This document shows, in pieces, positions 43,900-55,500 of a stretch of 64,000 nt of DNA. The notes beneath the pieces are model-generated. The model saw only the letters and a list, made by a program, of their open reading frames with translations, did no database searches and was not told where the DNA came from. This stretch comes from Owenia fusiformis (lineage: Eukaryota > Annelida > Polychaeta > Sabellida > Oweniidae): the NCBI GenBank assembly GCA_903813345.2, contig CAIIXF020000006.1, forward strand, positions 9,412,989 to 9,476,988, in the 5' to 3' direction. Position 1 is the first letter of the stretch. Each line of letters opens with the position of its first letter. The position numbers were made by a program, and so were the translations under genes.

Positions 43900-44627
43900 C
43901 ACTTTAGATGTACGATGTCACTATTTAACCGATTTGAAGCAAAGACAATGACTCAGGTGTGGTGTAGGTTTTAAAAAATTAATCTTGGGAATACTTGAAA
44001 GATTTCATGTTTAATTTCGTGTGTATTCGTTTAGGAAGACATTTAACTTTCAAATAACTTTAAAAGATTTTCGAACAGGGCTCAGTTTTTCGTAGTCAAT
44101 CTACCCACGAAAATTGATCGGTTGGAAAATGTTGGGGTTTTCACATTTCCTTTGATAATTTTTTCCCCTGTTGCCTAAGAGTGTCGGTTACTTTTATGAC
44201 AATATGTTTCTCTATACTACACAATTTAGGACGGGTGGAGATTAATAAATATTCAAGTATTTAGTAGTGTCTCATCTTCTGAATTATCGTAAATAGCGCT
44301 CGTCTTTATTTCTTATTTTTCGTTTTATTTTTGAAAATATAATGACTTGAATCAAAATGAAGTTGAAAAGTCCTAAGTCTAAACACGGGCCTTCTAAATA
44401 AATCATATTAGAAGTCCATGGTCTTAAAAGGTTTTGCAGCCAAGAAGTAAGAACAGGCTATAACATTAAGGCCTTGTCAAATTGGATAAATGGGAACGAA
44501 TGCGATTTGAAAAAATGCCTTAGAAAGTAAAACAAAAACCTTCCTAATCCTAATAATAAATTTCAAGGTGTCCATGGAAACAAAATGTAACCAGATTTAC
44601 GTCATAACTCATGAGTGAAATACACAA

Positions 44628-44725
44628 ATGTTATGTGACGTTATCAACCACGTGACTAGAAACACATGTTACCATTATAAACATTGAAGTTCTGAAGACA
44701 AAAGCAGAGAAAAGGAAAAGGAAAA
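44628..44725 (+). promoter_or_regulatory. Promoter-like module, copy 2
   Basis: gtgacgttatcaaccacgtg followed by aaacacatgttaccattata and aacattg. The unit 2 counterpart of copy 1. Confidence 0.35.
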
Positions 44726-45302
44726 ATTCAATCCGAATCTGGAAAGCAGTTTAAGATTGTCAACGGGTCTCTCTTGAGGTTACTGTTGATCATAATGAAA
44801 AACATTACGCAACATGAAGACCCGAATGGATGAATGAGAAAGGAGTTCAGGAAGATGAAAATAATTTGATAATTCAGTAGATCTAGAGTAGCTTGGTATC
44901 CAAATGATGAGAAAAATTATGATCATCATATCACGTGCTGATGATTGGACGGTAGCGTTTGATCTCGATAACAGGTAGGCCACTTCTCAGTTTTAAGACT
45001 TAGATGCAAGAAAATGATCAGTCCGGAGTAAAAAGTGCGTCGTGAAACTTGCCTCCTGCCTCCCATTTATCAACTTGGAGATTGATACGATTTTTCGTAA
45101 ATCGGTTGACAACTATACACCGGTTATGGTCCTTTTCCATTAAAGCAGTGTCACACCCCATTCTCAACACGTCGTACAAACGGAACTGAACGACGTGCTT
45201 GTGGCGCCAAATGTGTAAGTACTCATTTATTTCAAAGTTTTGACAGCCTATGAGCCTTTCTTCTTCATAGAGCCATCGCTCATGCTACACGGAGATGCCT
45301 CT

Positions 45303-46436
45303 ATGGCTGGCCATCTGGACCAATGTATCGTCATACTTTTAACGCCGTAAAATCTACTTTTAACGCCGTAAAAACGATTTTATACGCCGTAAAGAATTAC
45401 TTTTACGCCGTTAAAAACGATTTTGTACGCCGTTAAAATTCATTTTGAACGGCGTCAAAAATAATTTTTAACACCGTAAAAACGATTGTATACGCCGTAA
45501 AGAATTACTTTTTACGCCGTTAAAAATTATTTTTACGCCGTTAAAAATCACTTTTTATTTTTACGCGGTTAAAAATTATTTTTTACGCCGTTAAAAATTA
45601 TTTTTTTACGCCGTTAAAAAATTTTTTTTACGCCGTTAAAAATTACTTTTTACGCCGTTAGAAATTACTTTTTACGCCGTTAAAAATTATTTTTTACGCC
45701 GTTAAAAATTATTTTTTACGCCGTTAAAATTTATTTTTTACGCCGTTAAAAATTACTTTTTACGCCGTTAAAAATTATTTTTTACGCCGTCAAAACTGAT
45801 TTTTTACGCCTTTCGAAATTGCGAACGTACAGAACATTGTTAATCATTTGCGAAAAAATATTTAAACAATGAAAACTCGATGTATATCAAATTCCCAGTT
45901 GTTAAATGATAGTTGTAGTCTTCTATACAACCAAATGCGTCTGGCAAGTAAAAATTCCAATATAAATGATAAATGTGACATGTACAGTAACAGAAAAATA
46001 GGGTTTTGGATTTATATCAATCAGTCGGTAAGTTGAACATACACGTTCGTTTGTTCAATGAATACCAGATTGTAACGCTGGTTTTAATTGGCTGCCAGCT
46101 ATAATTTCTAACGGCGTAAAAATCAATTTTGACGCCGTACAAAATAATTTTTAACGGCGTAAAAATCGGTTTTGACGGCGTACAAAATCATTTTTAACGG
46201 CGTAAAAAGTAATTCTTTACGGCGTATAAAATCGTTTTTACGGCGTAAAAATTATTTTTGACGCCGTTCAAAATGACTTTTAACGCGTACATAATTATTT
46301 TTGACGCCGTAAATAATCAATTTTGAAGGCGTACAAAATCGGTTTTAACGGCGTTAAAAGTAATTCTTTACGGCGTATTAAATCGTTTTTACGGCGTTAA
46401 AAGTATGACGATACATTGGTCCAGATGGCCAGCCAT
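45303..46436. mobile_element. hAT-like non-autonomous element with ACGCCGT arrays
   Basis: Starts atggctggccatctggacca and ends with the complement. The 8-bp ATGCCTCT is duplicated on both sides (45295-45302, 46437-46444), the length used by hAT transposons. Inside each end is a dense array of ACGCCGT on the left (about 20 copies over 45334-45810) and ACGGCGT on the right (about 12 over 46109-46400), spaced about 20-22 bp and embedded in A/T runs. Subterminal repeats of this kind bind transposase in hAT elements. No coding capacity. Confidence 0.88.
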
Positions 46437-46839
46437 ATGCCTCTAGTATTGTTACGTCTTAAAAATTTTCTGAACAAGATCTTGAACATCTCAATCTTCT
46501 AGAAAGCGCGCCAATTTCTTGAAAAATTATAATTTTTTCACAAAATCATTCATTTTCCTGACATGTTGAGTCATATCATTATGTAATCATGATTGAGTAA
46601 TTAATAAAATCATTAAACATCATCCAGACAGTTCAGTTTTCAAAATAGGAAAAATTTGGAGAAATTAATTTCAGTTGAGAAGTGTACGGCGTGAAGGGGA
46701 TGTATGAAGTGCTCCATGAAATTGTCGTGGTACATTATCTAGAAGATTTGAGAAGTTCTAGATCGCGTTCTGAAAAATATGTTGAGACGTAGCGATACTA
46801 GAGGCATCTCTGCTTAGCATTGGCGATGTTTATATGTAT

Positions 46840-47245
46840 CACGCGGTCCTAACTTCGACCGTTAATTTGAATTTTTGACCTACCGGATGTTTGAAAATGA
46901 AAGATTGCAACTCTCATACTGCACCGTTTTTTTTTCAAACTTATACCATTAAAAGTAGAACAAAATTGCCTTTCTGTCGGTGTTTATTGTAAAGAGTCCC
47001 TCGTTCTTATAGCAGCGTTTTGGTCCCCATCTGTTAGAAGGCCTTCTTACAGCTGGGGACCAAAATGCCGCTGGAAGTAAGGACTCTGTTTAAGAGAATA
47101 ATGTACCATCAGAAAGGGATTTTTGTTATGCTTTGAATGGAACAAATTTGAAGAAAAACAGTGCAGTATGAGACTCATAATCCTTGATTTTCAAACATCC
47201 GGTAGGTCAAAAATTCAAAATAACGGTCGGAGTTAGGACCGCGTA
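46840..47245. mobile_element. Palindromic MITE, copy 2 (CACGCGGT ends)
   Basis: A relative of 6248-6674: same order of gaccgttaatttgaattt, gcctttctgtcggt and the tggtccccat / agctggggaccaaaatg centre. ATGTAT is duplicated (46834-46839, 47246-47251), and unit 1 at about 42910 shows the uninterrupted tttatatgtatatgagg. 406 bp, non-coding. Confidence 0.92.
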
Positions 47246-47386
47246 ATGTATATGAGGAGGAAAGGCTCATATTCCGTCAAAACGTTGAAATAAATAAATA
47301 AGCACGTCCAGTTTATACAACGTGTTGAGAATGGGATGTGAACAACTTAGACCTAATCAATCAGAGACTCACTGGCAAACCATACC

Positions 47387-47541
47387 CAGGCCCGTAGCCA
47401 GAGGGGGAAATTCTTTCAAAATCATGCAGTTTTTCACCATTCTGAGAATTTTTCGCATGATTTTTAGCCAAAATTGTGAAAAAGCTCCCCCCCCCCTGGA
47501 AAAAAGCTCCCCCCCCCTGGTAAAAGCTGGCTACGAGCAAG
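47387..47541. mobile_element. 155-bp MITE (CAGGCCCGTAGCCAG ends), 5-bp TSD
   Basis: caggcccgtagccag at the left and ctggctacgagcaag at the right; inner TIR gtagccag / ctggctac. ATACC is duplicated (47382-47386, 47542-47546). Unit 1 near 43050 has the empty site accatacctattacc. C runs in the middle. Confidence 0.9.
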
Positions 47542-47933
47542 ATACCTATTACCAATCTGCTTTTTCACGCCTAACCATCGACAAGGTACAGTGACAAAAT
47601 ATACCGTAGTACACTTTAGATGTACGATGTCACTATTTAACCGATTTGAAGCAAAGACAATAATGCAGGTGTGATGTAGGTTTTAAAAAATTAATCTTGG
47701 GAATACTTGAAGGATTTCATGTTAAATTTCGTGTGTATTCGTTTAGGAAGACATTTAACTTTCTAATAACGTTAAAAGATTTTCGAACAGTGCTCAGTTT
47801 TTTTCGTAGTCAATCTACTCACGAACATTGATCGCTTGAAAAATGTTGGGCTTTTCACATTTCCTTTGATCATTTTTTCTCCTGTTGCCTAAAAGTGTCG
47901 ATTATTTTTATGAGAATATGTTTCTCTATAAAG

Positions 47934-48051
47934 CAATTTATTTCATGTATAAAAATCGCAACCTGTTGATGTAAATATGTTTGGAAAAAATATTGAAAAT
48001 TGTAATGTACTCACATAGAAATAATGTGGTAATAAAGGATACAATACAATA
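47934..48051 (+). mobile_element. Short retroposon with ATACA tail
   Basis: Present in unit 2 but absent from the matching place in unit 1 (near 44215). It ends ggtaataaaggatacaatac followed by more ATACA, the kind of short-repeat tail made by some non-LTR elements. About 118 bp, so a strongly truncated copy. Confidence 0.65.
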
Positions 48052-48108
48052 CACTATACTACACAATTTAGGACGGGTGGAGATTAATAAATATTCAAGT
48101 ATTTATTG

Positions 48109-48738
48109 TAATTTAAAAAAATCAGAAATGTGTGTTGTCAACTCGAATGTACGTTGTCCCTGTAAATGAAATTCATGAGATATACGTATTAAACAATGTA
48201 ATGATTTCATTTCAAAATTCATTAAGGTTTTTATGAGTAACAAGTGATATTTAACGAACATGTTCAAGTATCCTTTTTGCTTTTTCATTCATGAAAGTAT
48301 TGTTGTGGTGGTTAATTTGTGCCCATTTGGTGTTAGCTTCCAGCCCAAACTCCCATCCAGTGTCTCGGAATACAATATGTTGAAGACTAGCACTGCCACG
48401 GAGTCTGCTTCCAGCCTGTTTGATTATTTGGCGTCTGTACCTTACGTTTTGTTAGTTACATTGATAGATAGATCTACTGATCTATACTTGCTTCTTGAAT
48501 ATGACTTTGAAATCCCGTTTATGATATATCTGGAAAGTTTCAAAAGTACAATCAAATTGAAGTAATTCTGTAATTGTTCTGTTTCAAATGCAATTTTAAA
48601 TGCATCTGACCCCCCTCCCTGTCTGTTAGTGTTGTGAAAAATACGTTGTCTGCATTAGGGTTAACTGTGAATTGAGTAAGTTCAATGGAACAACGTACAT
48701 TCGAGTTGACAACGTTCACTTGTGATTTTTTAAATTAT
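48109..48738. mobile_element. Inverted-repeat element, TAATTTAAAAAA ends
   Basis: Left arm taatttaaaaaaatcag, then gtgttgtcaactcgaatgta and cgttgt; right arm is the near complement (acaacgtacattcgagttga onward, ending tttttaaatta). 630 bp. The frame at 48260-48565 inside has no recognisable motif. Confidence 0.75.
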
Positions 48739-48789
48739 AGCCAAAATGTTAATACTTATTAAATCTTCAACAGACCTTAATTGTGCTGT

Positions 48790-49120
48790 TTAAAGAATCA
48801 TATTCTCATACACTCTAAGACGACAGGGGAGGAAATGATCAAAGGAAATGTGTAAAAACACAACATTTTCCAACCGACCAATAATATGGGTAGATTGACT
48901 TCGAAAAAATCGAGCACTGTTCGAAAATCTTTTAACGTTATTAGAAACGAATGCACAAAAAATCAAACATGAAATCCTTAATGCATTCCTCATATTATTT
49001 TTTTAAAACATACATCAAACATACATCATTGTCTTTGCTTCAAATCGGTTAAATAGTGACATCGTACATCTAAAGTGTACTACGGTATATTTTGTCACTG
49101 TACCTTGTCGATGGTTATTA
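48790..49120 (-). repeat. Inverted third partial copy of the duplicated segment
   Basis: Complement of the end block of units 1 and 2 (atgtacgatgtcactattta, gattttcgaacagtgctc and taccgtagtacacttt are all recognisable in reverse). Together with 47616-48108 it makes a large inverted repeat around 48109-48738. Confidence 0.85.
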
Positions 49121-49201
49121 GGCGTGTATTTGGCTATTTCAAAACATAAGCAAAACAAACATTGCCGTATCCTCAGTAACCGACTATGAATATCCAGCAA
49201 T

Positions 49202-49612
49202 ATGACGTCAGGACCAATGTATCGTGTTTGTAAAAACGTCATGGGACAGTTTGTTTCATCACTAATCACGTGCTTAGATACACACGTTTCCATAATAAAC
49301 AATGTACTTCAAGAACAAAACCAAAACATAAAAAGGAAGAGAAAAAAGCTATTGCAAAATTGTGGACCTGAAAGTCCACGACAAAATGAGAAAATAAACA
49401 GCTTCATGGTGAATGAATCAATACATACAGATAAAAACAAAAAGGATGGAGTTAAACAATCAAACAATGGAAACGAAAGTTGTAAACGGTTAAAGAATAT
49501 TGGAATAAAAGGAAAAAAGCGACGAGGCAGAAAATATCATCTTTTGAGAAACTTTCATTATTTAGATTTCAAAATAGTGGTTACATGTTACTCACTTCGA
49601 GAGCCATGTTAG
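49202..49612 (+). CDS. Unrecognised Lys/Asn-rich ORF
   Basis: 136 codons, highly basic, with NLS-like clusters (IKRKRKKLL and KGKKRRGRK). It begins inside the third promoter-like module. There is no family motif, and copies of the module elsewhere do not preserve this frame, so it may be chance in A-rich DNA. Confidence 0.2.
   Translation: MTSGPMYRVCKNVMGQFVSSLITCLDTHVSIINNVLQEQNQNIKRKRKKLLQNCGPESPRQNEKINSFMVNESIHTDKNKKDGVKQSNNGNESCKRLKNIGIKGKKRRGRKYHLLRNFHYLDFKIVVTCYSLREPC
49232..49325 (+). promoter_or_regulatory. Promoter-like module, copy 3
   Basis: tcactaatcacgtgcttaga, then acacacgtttccataataaa and caatgtac. It shares the E-box and ATAAACA spacing with the other three copies. Confidence 0.35.
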
Positions 49613-49657
49613 ATTTTCAATTTATGACTCTCGAACAGGAAAATAGACAGCTGAATA

Positions 49658-50138
49658 ATCGTGACCTCTGAAACACGAATTGAGTCGATCAGCGTCGATC
49701 AGCGCCTTACTTTTGTTCTCTAACTATGTCATACATCATTATCATCCTTCCGTGCAAGTATTGGAGCGCTGAAGTACTTCCTTTTCGATCAAGACTTGTA
49801 ATTGTTAGTCGAGTGAATCTTTTTTTTCTGCCAAATTCCAATATGGCGTTTTCTGCTCGGACATTTTCGTAAATCTCCGGAGGTTGTTCATTCTCAAAAT
49901 TCATTTCGTTCGTTGCGTATCTCGCTCCTAGCAAACCGCCATATTGGAAATGGGTCGAAAAAAAACATTCACTCGACGAACGATTTACACGTCTTGATCG
50001 AAAAAGAAGTATTTCAGCGCTCCAATACTTGCACGGATTGATGATACCGATGGAAGACACAGTTAGAGACCAAAAGTAAGCCACTGATCGACGCTGATCG
50101 ACTTAATTCGTGTTTCAAGGGTCACTATTATTCAGCTG
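49658..50138. mobile_element. Palindromic MITE (CAGCTGAATAATCGTGACC ends)
   Basis: cagctgaataatcgtgacc and its near complement (ggtcactattattcagctg) bound a 481-bp near-palindrome; inner arms include gtattggagcgctgaagtac and gtcgagtgaatc. The 125-codon minus-strand frame is a by-product. Confidence 0.88.
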
Positions 50139-51486
50139 CCCAAGTGCGCCGTGGGAAAGCTATTATATCAAAATCCACATAGCTTTCGCAGTAAGTTAGT
50201 TACATGCCTGTCAAGTAAAAATTAAAACGGGACGTTTTATCTAAAAATCGGGGTTGTTGGAGTACTGTTTTGGGATGAAAATTGGGATTCATTTTCTGAA
50301 AGTTCGTGAGAAAATTGAGATTTCTAGAAAATCTGTGTTTCTTGGAAAATCAGGAGAAAAAAGTTTATAACGTAATATCGAGGGATTATATGAAAAATTT
50401 GGGGTTTTGACAAAAAATCGGGAAAAGTACTAAATATCTGAATTTCTCCCAATTTAAATAGGGACAGGTGACACGGTGGAGTGCAGGTGAGGACTATTTC
50501 ACTCAGAACTGTTAATTATTCGTCAGAAACATTAACGCAAGGTTATATTTATGAAGCACCTATATGAAAATATGAACTTAGTTCGATGATGGCAAAAGCA
50601 GAATACGATGATAACCCTCAGCCTGTGAGATTGTGCACAACTGAATCGAAAAATTGATGACTTGAGATTAAAAATCGATAACAGTTATACAGCCAGGGTG
50701 AGAGAGGCCTCGACGCTTTTCTAACATCCTTTGAGAAATAAAGTAATTGTAAGTTTAGTGATTTTCGAATCTGAATGATGTAAATGTTTCTCACAAGACG
50801 ATTTTTTCATTCCGTTTCGGTAACAAGATAGCTACGATACCGGTTGGAAAGTTCGGTAAGATTTTTCTTTTTCCTTAGCTTGATTTCTTGAAATATAGCA
50901 TAAATCATCGGGTTTACGAAAAAGACCGACCGCCGAACACAGACCAGGCAATCTCCACAGTCGGGTACACATGGTCGGTCGGTGGTTGGCTGTTAACATT
51001 ACATAATATGCTCAGTATGAAATAAAAAACACACTTACATAGTCGGTCTTTCAAATCACGTTGTCGTCTTGTTAAAGATTAATACGTAAATGTATGATTT
51101 CACAGTTGTTAAACGTCAATCTGGTATTCAATATGACAAAAATAGCTTTCCAACTGTGTGCCTCTTTTGATCCTGACAAGAGAACGCACGTAACATTGTT
51201 CAGTAATCGGTATGACAATAACAAATAATTTTAAGAAATACGTGATTTTAAAAATTAGGATAGATTCCCGTTGAAAGGATAGTGTGCTTGCTTTTCGTTT
51301 AACCATTTTAACTTCATTGGAAAGAACAAAATGGCTTAAAAAACTTCAGTCATCCCAATCTTTTCGATACAAACATGTATCATAAGGATCATATGTTTTT
51401 GAAAATCTCCCTTGATGTCCGAGTTTGTCCGGCAAGTGTATGGCTAGCTTAGCAGTGCCAGTCGACTATTTCGTTGTGGCAAATAT
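50139..51486. other. Non-coding, nothing recognised
   Basis: No exon or delimited element. A local inverted pair of gaccgaccgccg / cggtcggtcggtgg lies near 50925-50990. Confidence 0.45.
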
Positions 51487-51945
51487 ACGCCGGAACACCC
51501 TGACAATGGTTAAATCAGATACCGTTGTCACAAATGGCCCCCACAGGTTCGTATTCGATTCGATTTTCATTAACTGCGTGTTTAATAGAGTACCTAGATT
51601 AAATTCCTTTGGTACAACAATCACTCATCGTATAGTTAAATTTGTCCTACCATCGAAAAAGCTTTTAATTTTACCGATCAAAATATGACACAAGACAACG
51701 GATACCGTAAAAGATAAATAATCAGATCTATCCTTTCCCTGTTAATTATCTGAAATTCAGGTTCCGTTGTCATTGACGATATGAAAGGCGATTCAGGACC
51801 ACATTTGATCGAATTGGAATTTCTCATTGACTTAATACATGCACAAAATTAGCGACGATAAGGTCCAATGAAATGAGAACCAAGCTTACGTCCGCCATTT
51901 GTGACAACGGTATCTGACTTTACTGTTGTAAGGGTGTTCCGGTGT
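51487..51945. mobile_element. Inverted-repeat element (CACCGGAACACCCT ends)
   Basis: acgccggaacaccctgacaa at the left and the near complement of acaccggaacacccttacaa at the right. The arms continue through cagataccgttgtcacaaat plus gg. About 459 bp, non-coding; the frame at 51425-51688 overlaps its left arm. Confidence 0.75.
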
Positions 51946-52538
51946 GAAAAAGCCTTCATGGAAATTTGGAATCACTGATTGTCTTCACAAACCTTAGAAT
52001 ACTAGAAATCAGTGGTTTAGTATTTCCAGCGCAACCCTTTTGTTTATTTCTTAGGTCTGAAGTCATGGAGATTCAACGGTGCAATGCAAAACAAATATTG
52101 TGTCCATTAGGAGCATAATTTCACGGAACTATATGGCGTCATAAACGATGTGGCACATGTCATAAGTCAACAATGGAAGTTACGTCATTAACCACGTGGT
52201 TGGAAACAAATGTTTCCATAATAAACATTGGTGTACATGAAAGACAAATCAAAAGCAAGAGAGGACTTCCGTGACAATCCAGCTTCACAAACATTACATC
52301 TCCATAATTATAAGGTAAGATAACAGATAAGTAATTTAGATAAAGTCATTGCAAGTTCATAGAACTACAAATGCATCAAAATCTGAGGTCAATTATACAT
52401 TCAAATAAAGACAAAATTAGCCTACATGGGCAAGACTATAAGATACTCTAGAGGCTTTTCATTTTCAGTTTTAAATTAATTCCATACCCAATTTGCTTCA
52501 TCCACTAGCTAGAAATTAAATAAACATGCCTCAATTAG
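51946..52538. other. Spacer before satellite; fourth promoter-like module
   Basis: Contains the fourth module (52170-52260) and, at 52237-52314, a short open stretch starting ATG AAA GAC AAA and ending at a consensus donor (taag then gtaaga), which could be a first exon. Otherwise no feature. Confidence 0.35.
52170..52260 (+). promoter_or_regulatory. Promoter-like module, copy 4
   Basis: gttacgtcattaaccacgtg, then gttggaaacaaatgtttcca and taataaacattgg. The most symmetrical copy (ggaaacaaatgtttcc is an inverted repeat). Confidence 0.4.
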
Positions 52539-55500
52539 AAGTCTTTGCCAGGTTCTTTCGCAAATGGATTTATTGAAATCACAGTATTTATAGTTCATTA
52601 ATTGAAGCCCGTGGTTAGTCGAGTCGATCAAATGAAAAAAGTATAATCTGGCAAAACAGGCCACGTAGCTAGTACTCTAATTTTGTATCAGACGTGAATA
52701 AGAAGCCTTTGCAAGGTTCTTACGCAAATAAGCTTAGATTGATTTAGACAGTCGAGTCAAATGAAAGAAGAAGTATGAAACTGGCAAAACAGGCCACGTA
52801 ACTGGTACTCTAATTTTGTATCAGACGTGAATAAGAAGCCTATGCCAGGTTCTTACGCAAATAAATTTATTAAATTTTGTCAAGTCAAATAAAAAGAGAA
52901 GTATGAAACTGGCTAAAACAGGCCACGTAACTAGTACTCTTATTTTATATCAGACGTGAATAAGAAGCATATGGCAGCTTATTACGCAAATAGATTTATT
53001 TAGGCAGTCGAATGAAATGAAGAAAGAAGAATGATACTGGCAAAACAGGCCACGTAACTGGTACTCTAATTTTGTATCAGACGTGAATAAGAAGCCCGTG
53101 CCATGTTCTTACGAAAATAGATTTATTTAAGTTAGTCGAGTCTTCTTTATTTAAGCATTGAAGTCAAATATGAAAAAGTAATATGAAACTGGCAAAACAG
53201 GCCACGTAACTGGTACTCTAATTTTGCATCAATCGTGAATAAGAAGCCTATGCCAGGTTCTTACGAAAATGGATTTATTTAAGCATTGAAGTCAAATGAA
53301 AAAAGTAATATGAAACTGGCAAAACAGGCCACTTAACTGGTACTCTAATTTTGTATCAGACGTGAATAAGAAGCCTAAGCTAGGTTCTTACGAAAATAGA
53401 GCTATTTAAGTTAGTCGAGTCAAATGAAAAAAAAAGTAAGTATGAAACTGGCAAAACAGGCCACATAACTGGTACTCTAATTTTGAATCAGACGTGAATA
53501 AGAAGCCTATGCCAGGTTCTTACAAAAATAGATTTATTTAAGTAAGAAATTGGCAAAACAGGCCACGCAACTGGTACTCTAATTTTGTATCAGATGTGAA
53601 TAAGAAGCCCGTGCCAGGTTCTTACAAAAAAAGATTCATTTAAGTTAGTCGAGTCAAATGAAAAGTAAGTATGAAACTGGCAAAACAGTACTGGTACTGG
53701 TACTCTAATTTTGTATCAGACGTGAATAAGAAGCCTATGCCAGGTTCTTACGAAAATAGAGCTATTTAAGTTAGTCGAGTCAAATGAAAAAAGAAGTAAG
53801 TATGAAACTGGCAAAACAGGCCACGTAACTGATACTCTAATTTTGTATCAGACGTGAATAAGAAGCCTATGCCAAGTTCTTACGAAAATAGAGCTATTTA
53901 AGTTAGTCGAGTCAAATGAAAAAAGAAGTAAGTATGAAACTTGCAAAACAGGCCACGTAACTGATACTCTAATTTTGTATTAGACGTGAATAAGAAGCCT
54001 ATGTTAGGTTCTTACGAAAATAGAGCTATTTAAGTTAGTCGAGTCAAATGAAAAAAGAAGTAAGTATGAAACTGGCAAAACAGGCCACGTAACTGATACT
54101 CTAATTTTGTATCAGACTTGAATAAGAAGCCTATGCCAAGTTCTTACGAAAATAGAGCTATTTAAGTTAGTCGAGTCAAATGAAAAAAGAAGTAAGTATG
54201 AAACTGGCAAAACAGGCCACGTAACTGATACTCTAATTTTGTATCAGACGTGAATAAGAAGCCTATGCCAGGTTCTTACAAAAATAGATTTATTTAAGTT
54301 AGTCGAGTCAAATGAAAACGGAAGTATGAAACTAGCAGAACAGGCCAAGCAACTGGTGCTCTAATTTTTTTTGTATCAGACGTGAATAAGAAGCCTATGC
54401 CAGGTTCTTACGAAAACACATTTATTTAAGCATTGAAGTCAAATGAAAAAAGTAATATGAAACTGGCAAAACAGGCCACGTAACTGGTACTCTAATTTTG
54501 TATCAGACGTGAATAAGAAGCCTATGCCAGGTTCTTATGAAAATGATTTATTTAAGCATTGAAGTCAAATGAAAAAAGTAATATGAAACTGGCAAAACAG
54601 GCCACGTAACTGGTACTCTAATTTTGTATCAGACGTGAATAAGAAGCCTATGCCAGGTTCTTACAAAAATAGAGCTATTTAAGTTAGTCGAGTCAAATGG
54701 AAACTGGTGCTCTAATTTTTTTTGTATCAGACGTGAATAAGAAGCCTATGCCAGGTTCTTACGAAAACACATTTATTTAAGCATTGAAGTCAAATGAAAA
54801 AAGTAATATGAAACTGGCAAAACAGGCCACGTAACTGGTACTCTAATTTTGTATCAGACGTGAATAAGAAGCCTATGCCAGGTTCTTATGAAAATGATTT
54901 ATTTAAGCATTGAAGTCAAATGAAAAGAGTAATATGAAACTGGCAAAACAGGCCACGTAACTGGTACTCTAATTTTGTATCAGACGTGAATAAGAAGCCT
55001 ATGCCAGGTTCTTACAAAAATAGAGCTATTTAAGTTAGTCGAGTCAAATGGAAAAAAAAGTAAGTATGAATCTGGCAAAACAGGCCACGTAACTGGTACT
55101 CTAATTTTGTATCAGACGTGAATAAGAAGCCTATGCCAGGTTCTTACAAAAATAGAGCTATTTAAGTTAGTCGAGTCAAATGAAAAAAGAAGTAAGTATG
55201 AAACTGGCAAAACAGGCCACGTAACTGATACTCTAATTTTGTATCAGACCTGAATAAGAAGCCTATGCCAAGTTGTTACGAAAATAGAGCTATTTAAGTT
55301 AGTCGAGTCAAATGAAAAAAGAATTAAGTATGAAACTGGCAAAACAGGCCACGTAACTGATACTCTAATTTTGTATCAGACGTGAATAAGAAGCCTATGC
55401 CAGGTTCTTACAAAAATAGATTTATTTAAGTTAGTCGAGTCAAATGAAAGAAAGAAGTATGAAACTGGCAAAACAGGCCACGTAACTGATACTCTAATTT

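Larger units (their letters stand above)
35256..44266 (+). repeat. Tandem duplicated segment, unit 1
   Basis: Begins gtgtctcatcttctg. After removing two insertions (35434-41697 and 43127-43899 plus its target duplication) about 2 kb remain, matching unit 2 (44267-48108) in the same order: the ttttgcag / gccttgtcaaattggataaa block, the cacgtgactagaaacacatg block, the aaacgttgaaataaataaat block, and the atgtacgatgtcactattta block. Parts of unit 1 absent from unit 2 include about 90 bp near 42120-42215. Confidence 0.9.
44267..48108 (+). repeat. Tandem duplicated segment, unit 2
   Basis: Starts gtgtctcatcttct and ends tattcaagtattta. Same order as unit 1. It lacks the 6.26-kb and LTR insertions of unit 1 but has four of its own (45303-46436, 46840-47245, 47387-47541, 47934-48051). 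It contains about 150 bp (46445-46597) missing from unit 1. Confidence 0.9.

Noticed and set aside
49707-50084. 125-codon minus-strand ORF
   Set aside because: Lies entirely inside a near-palindromic MITE (49658-50138); both strands are open because of the inverted symmetry.
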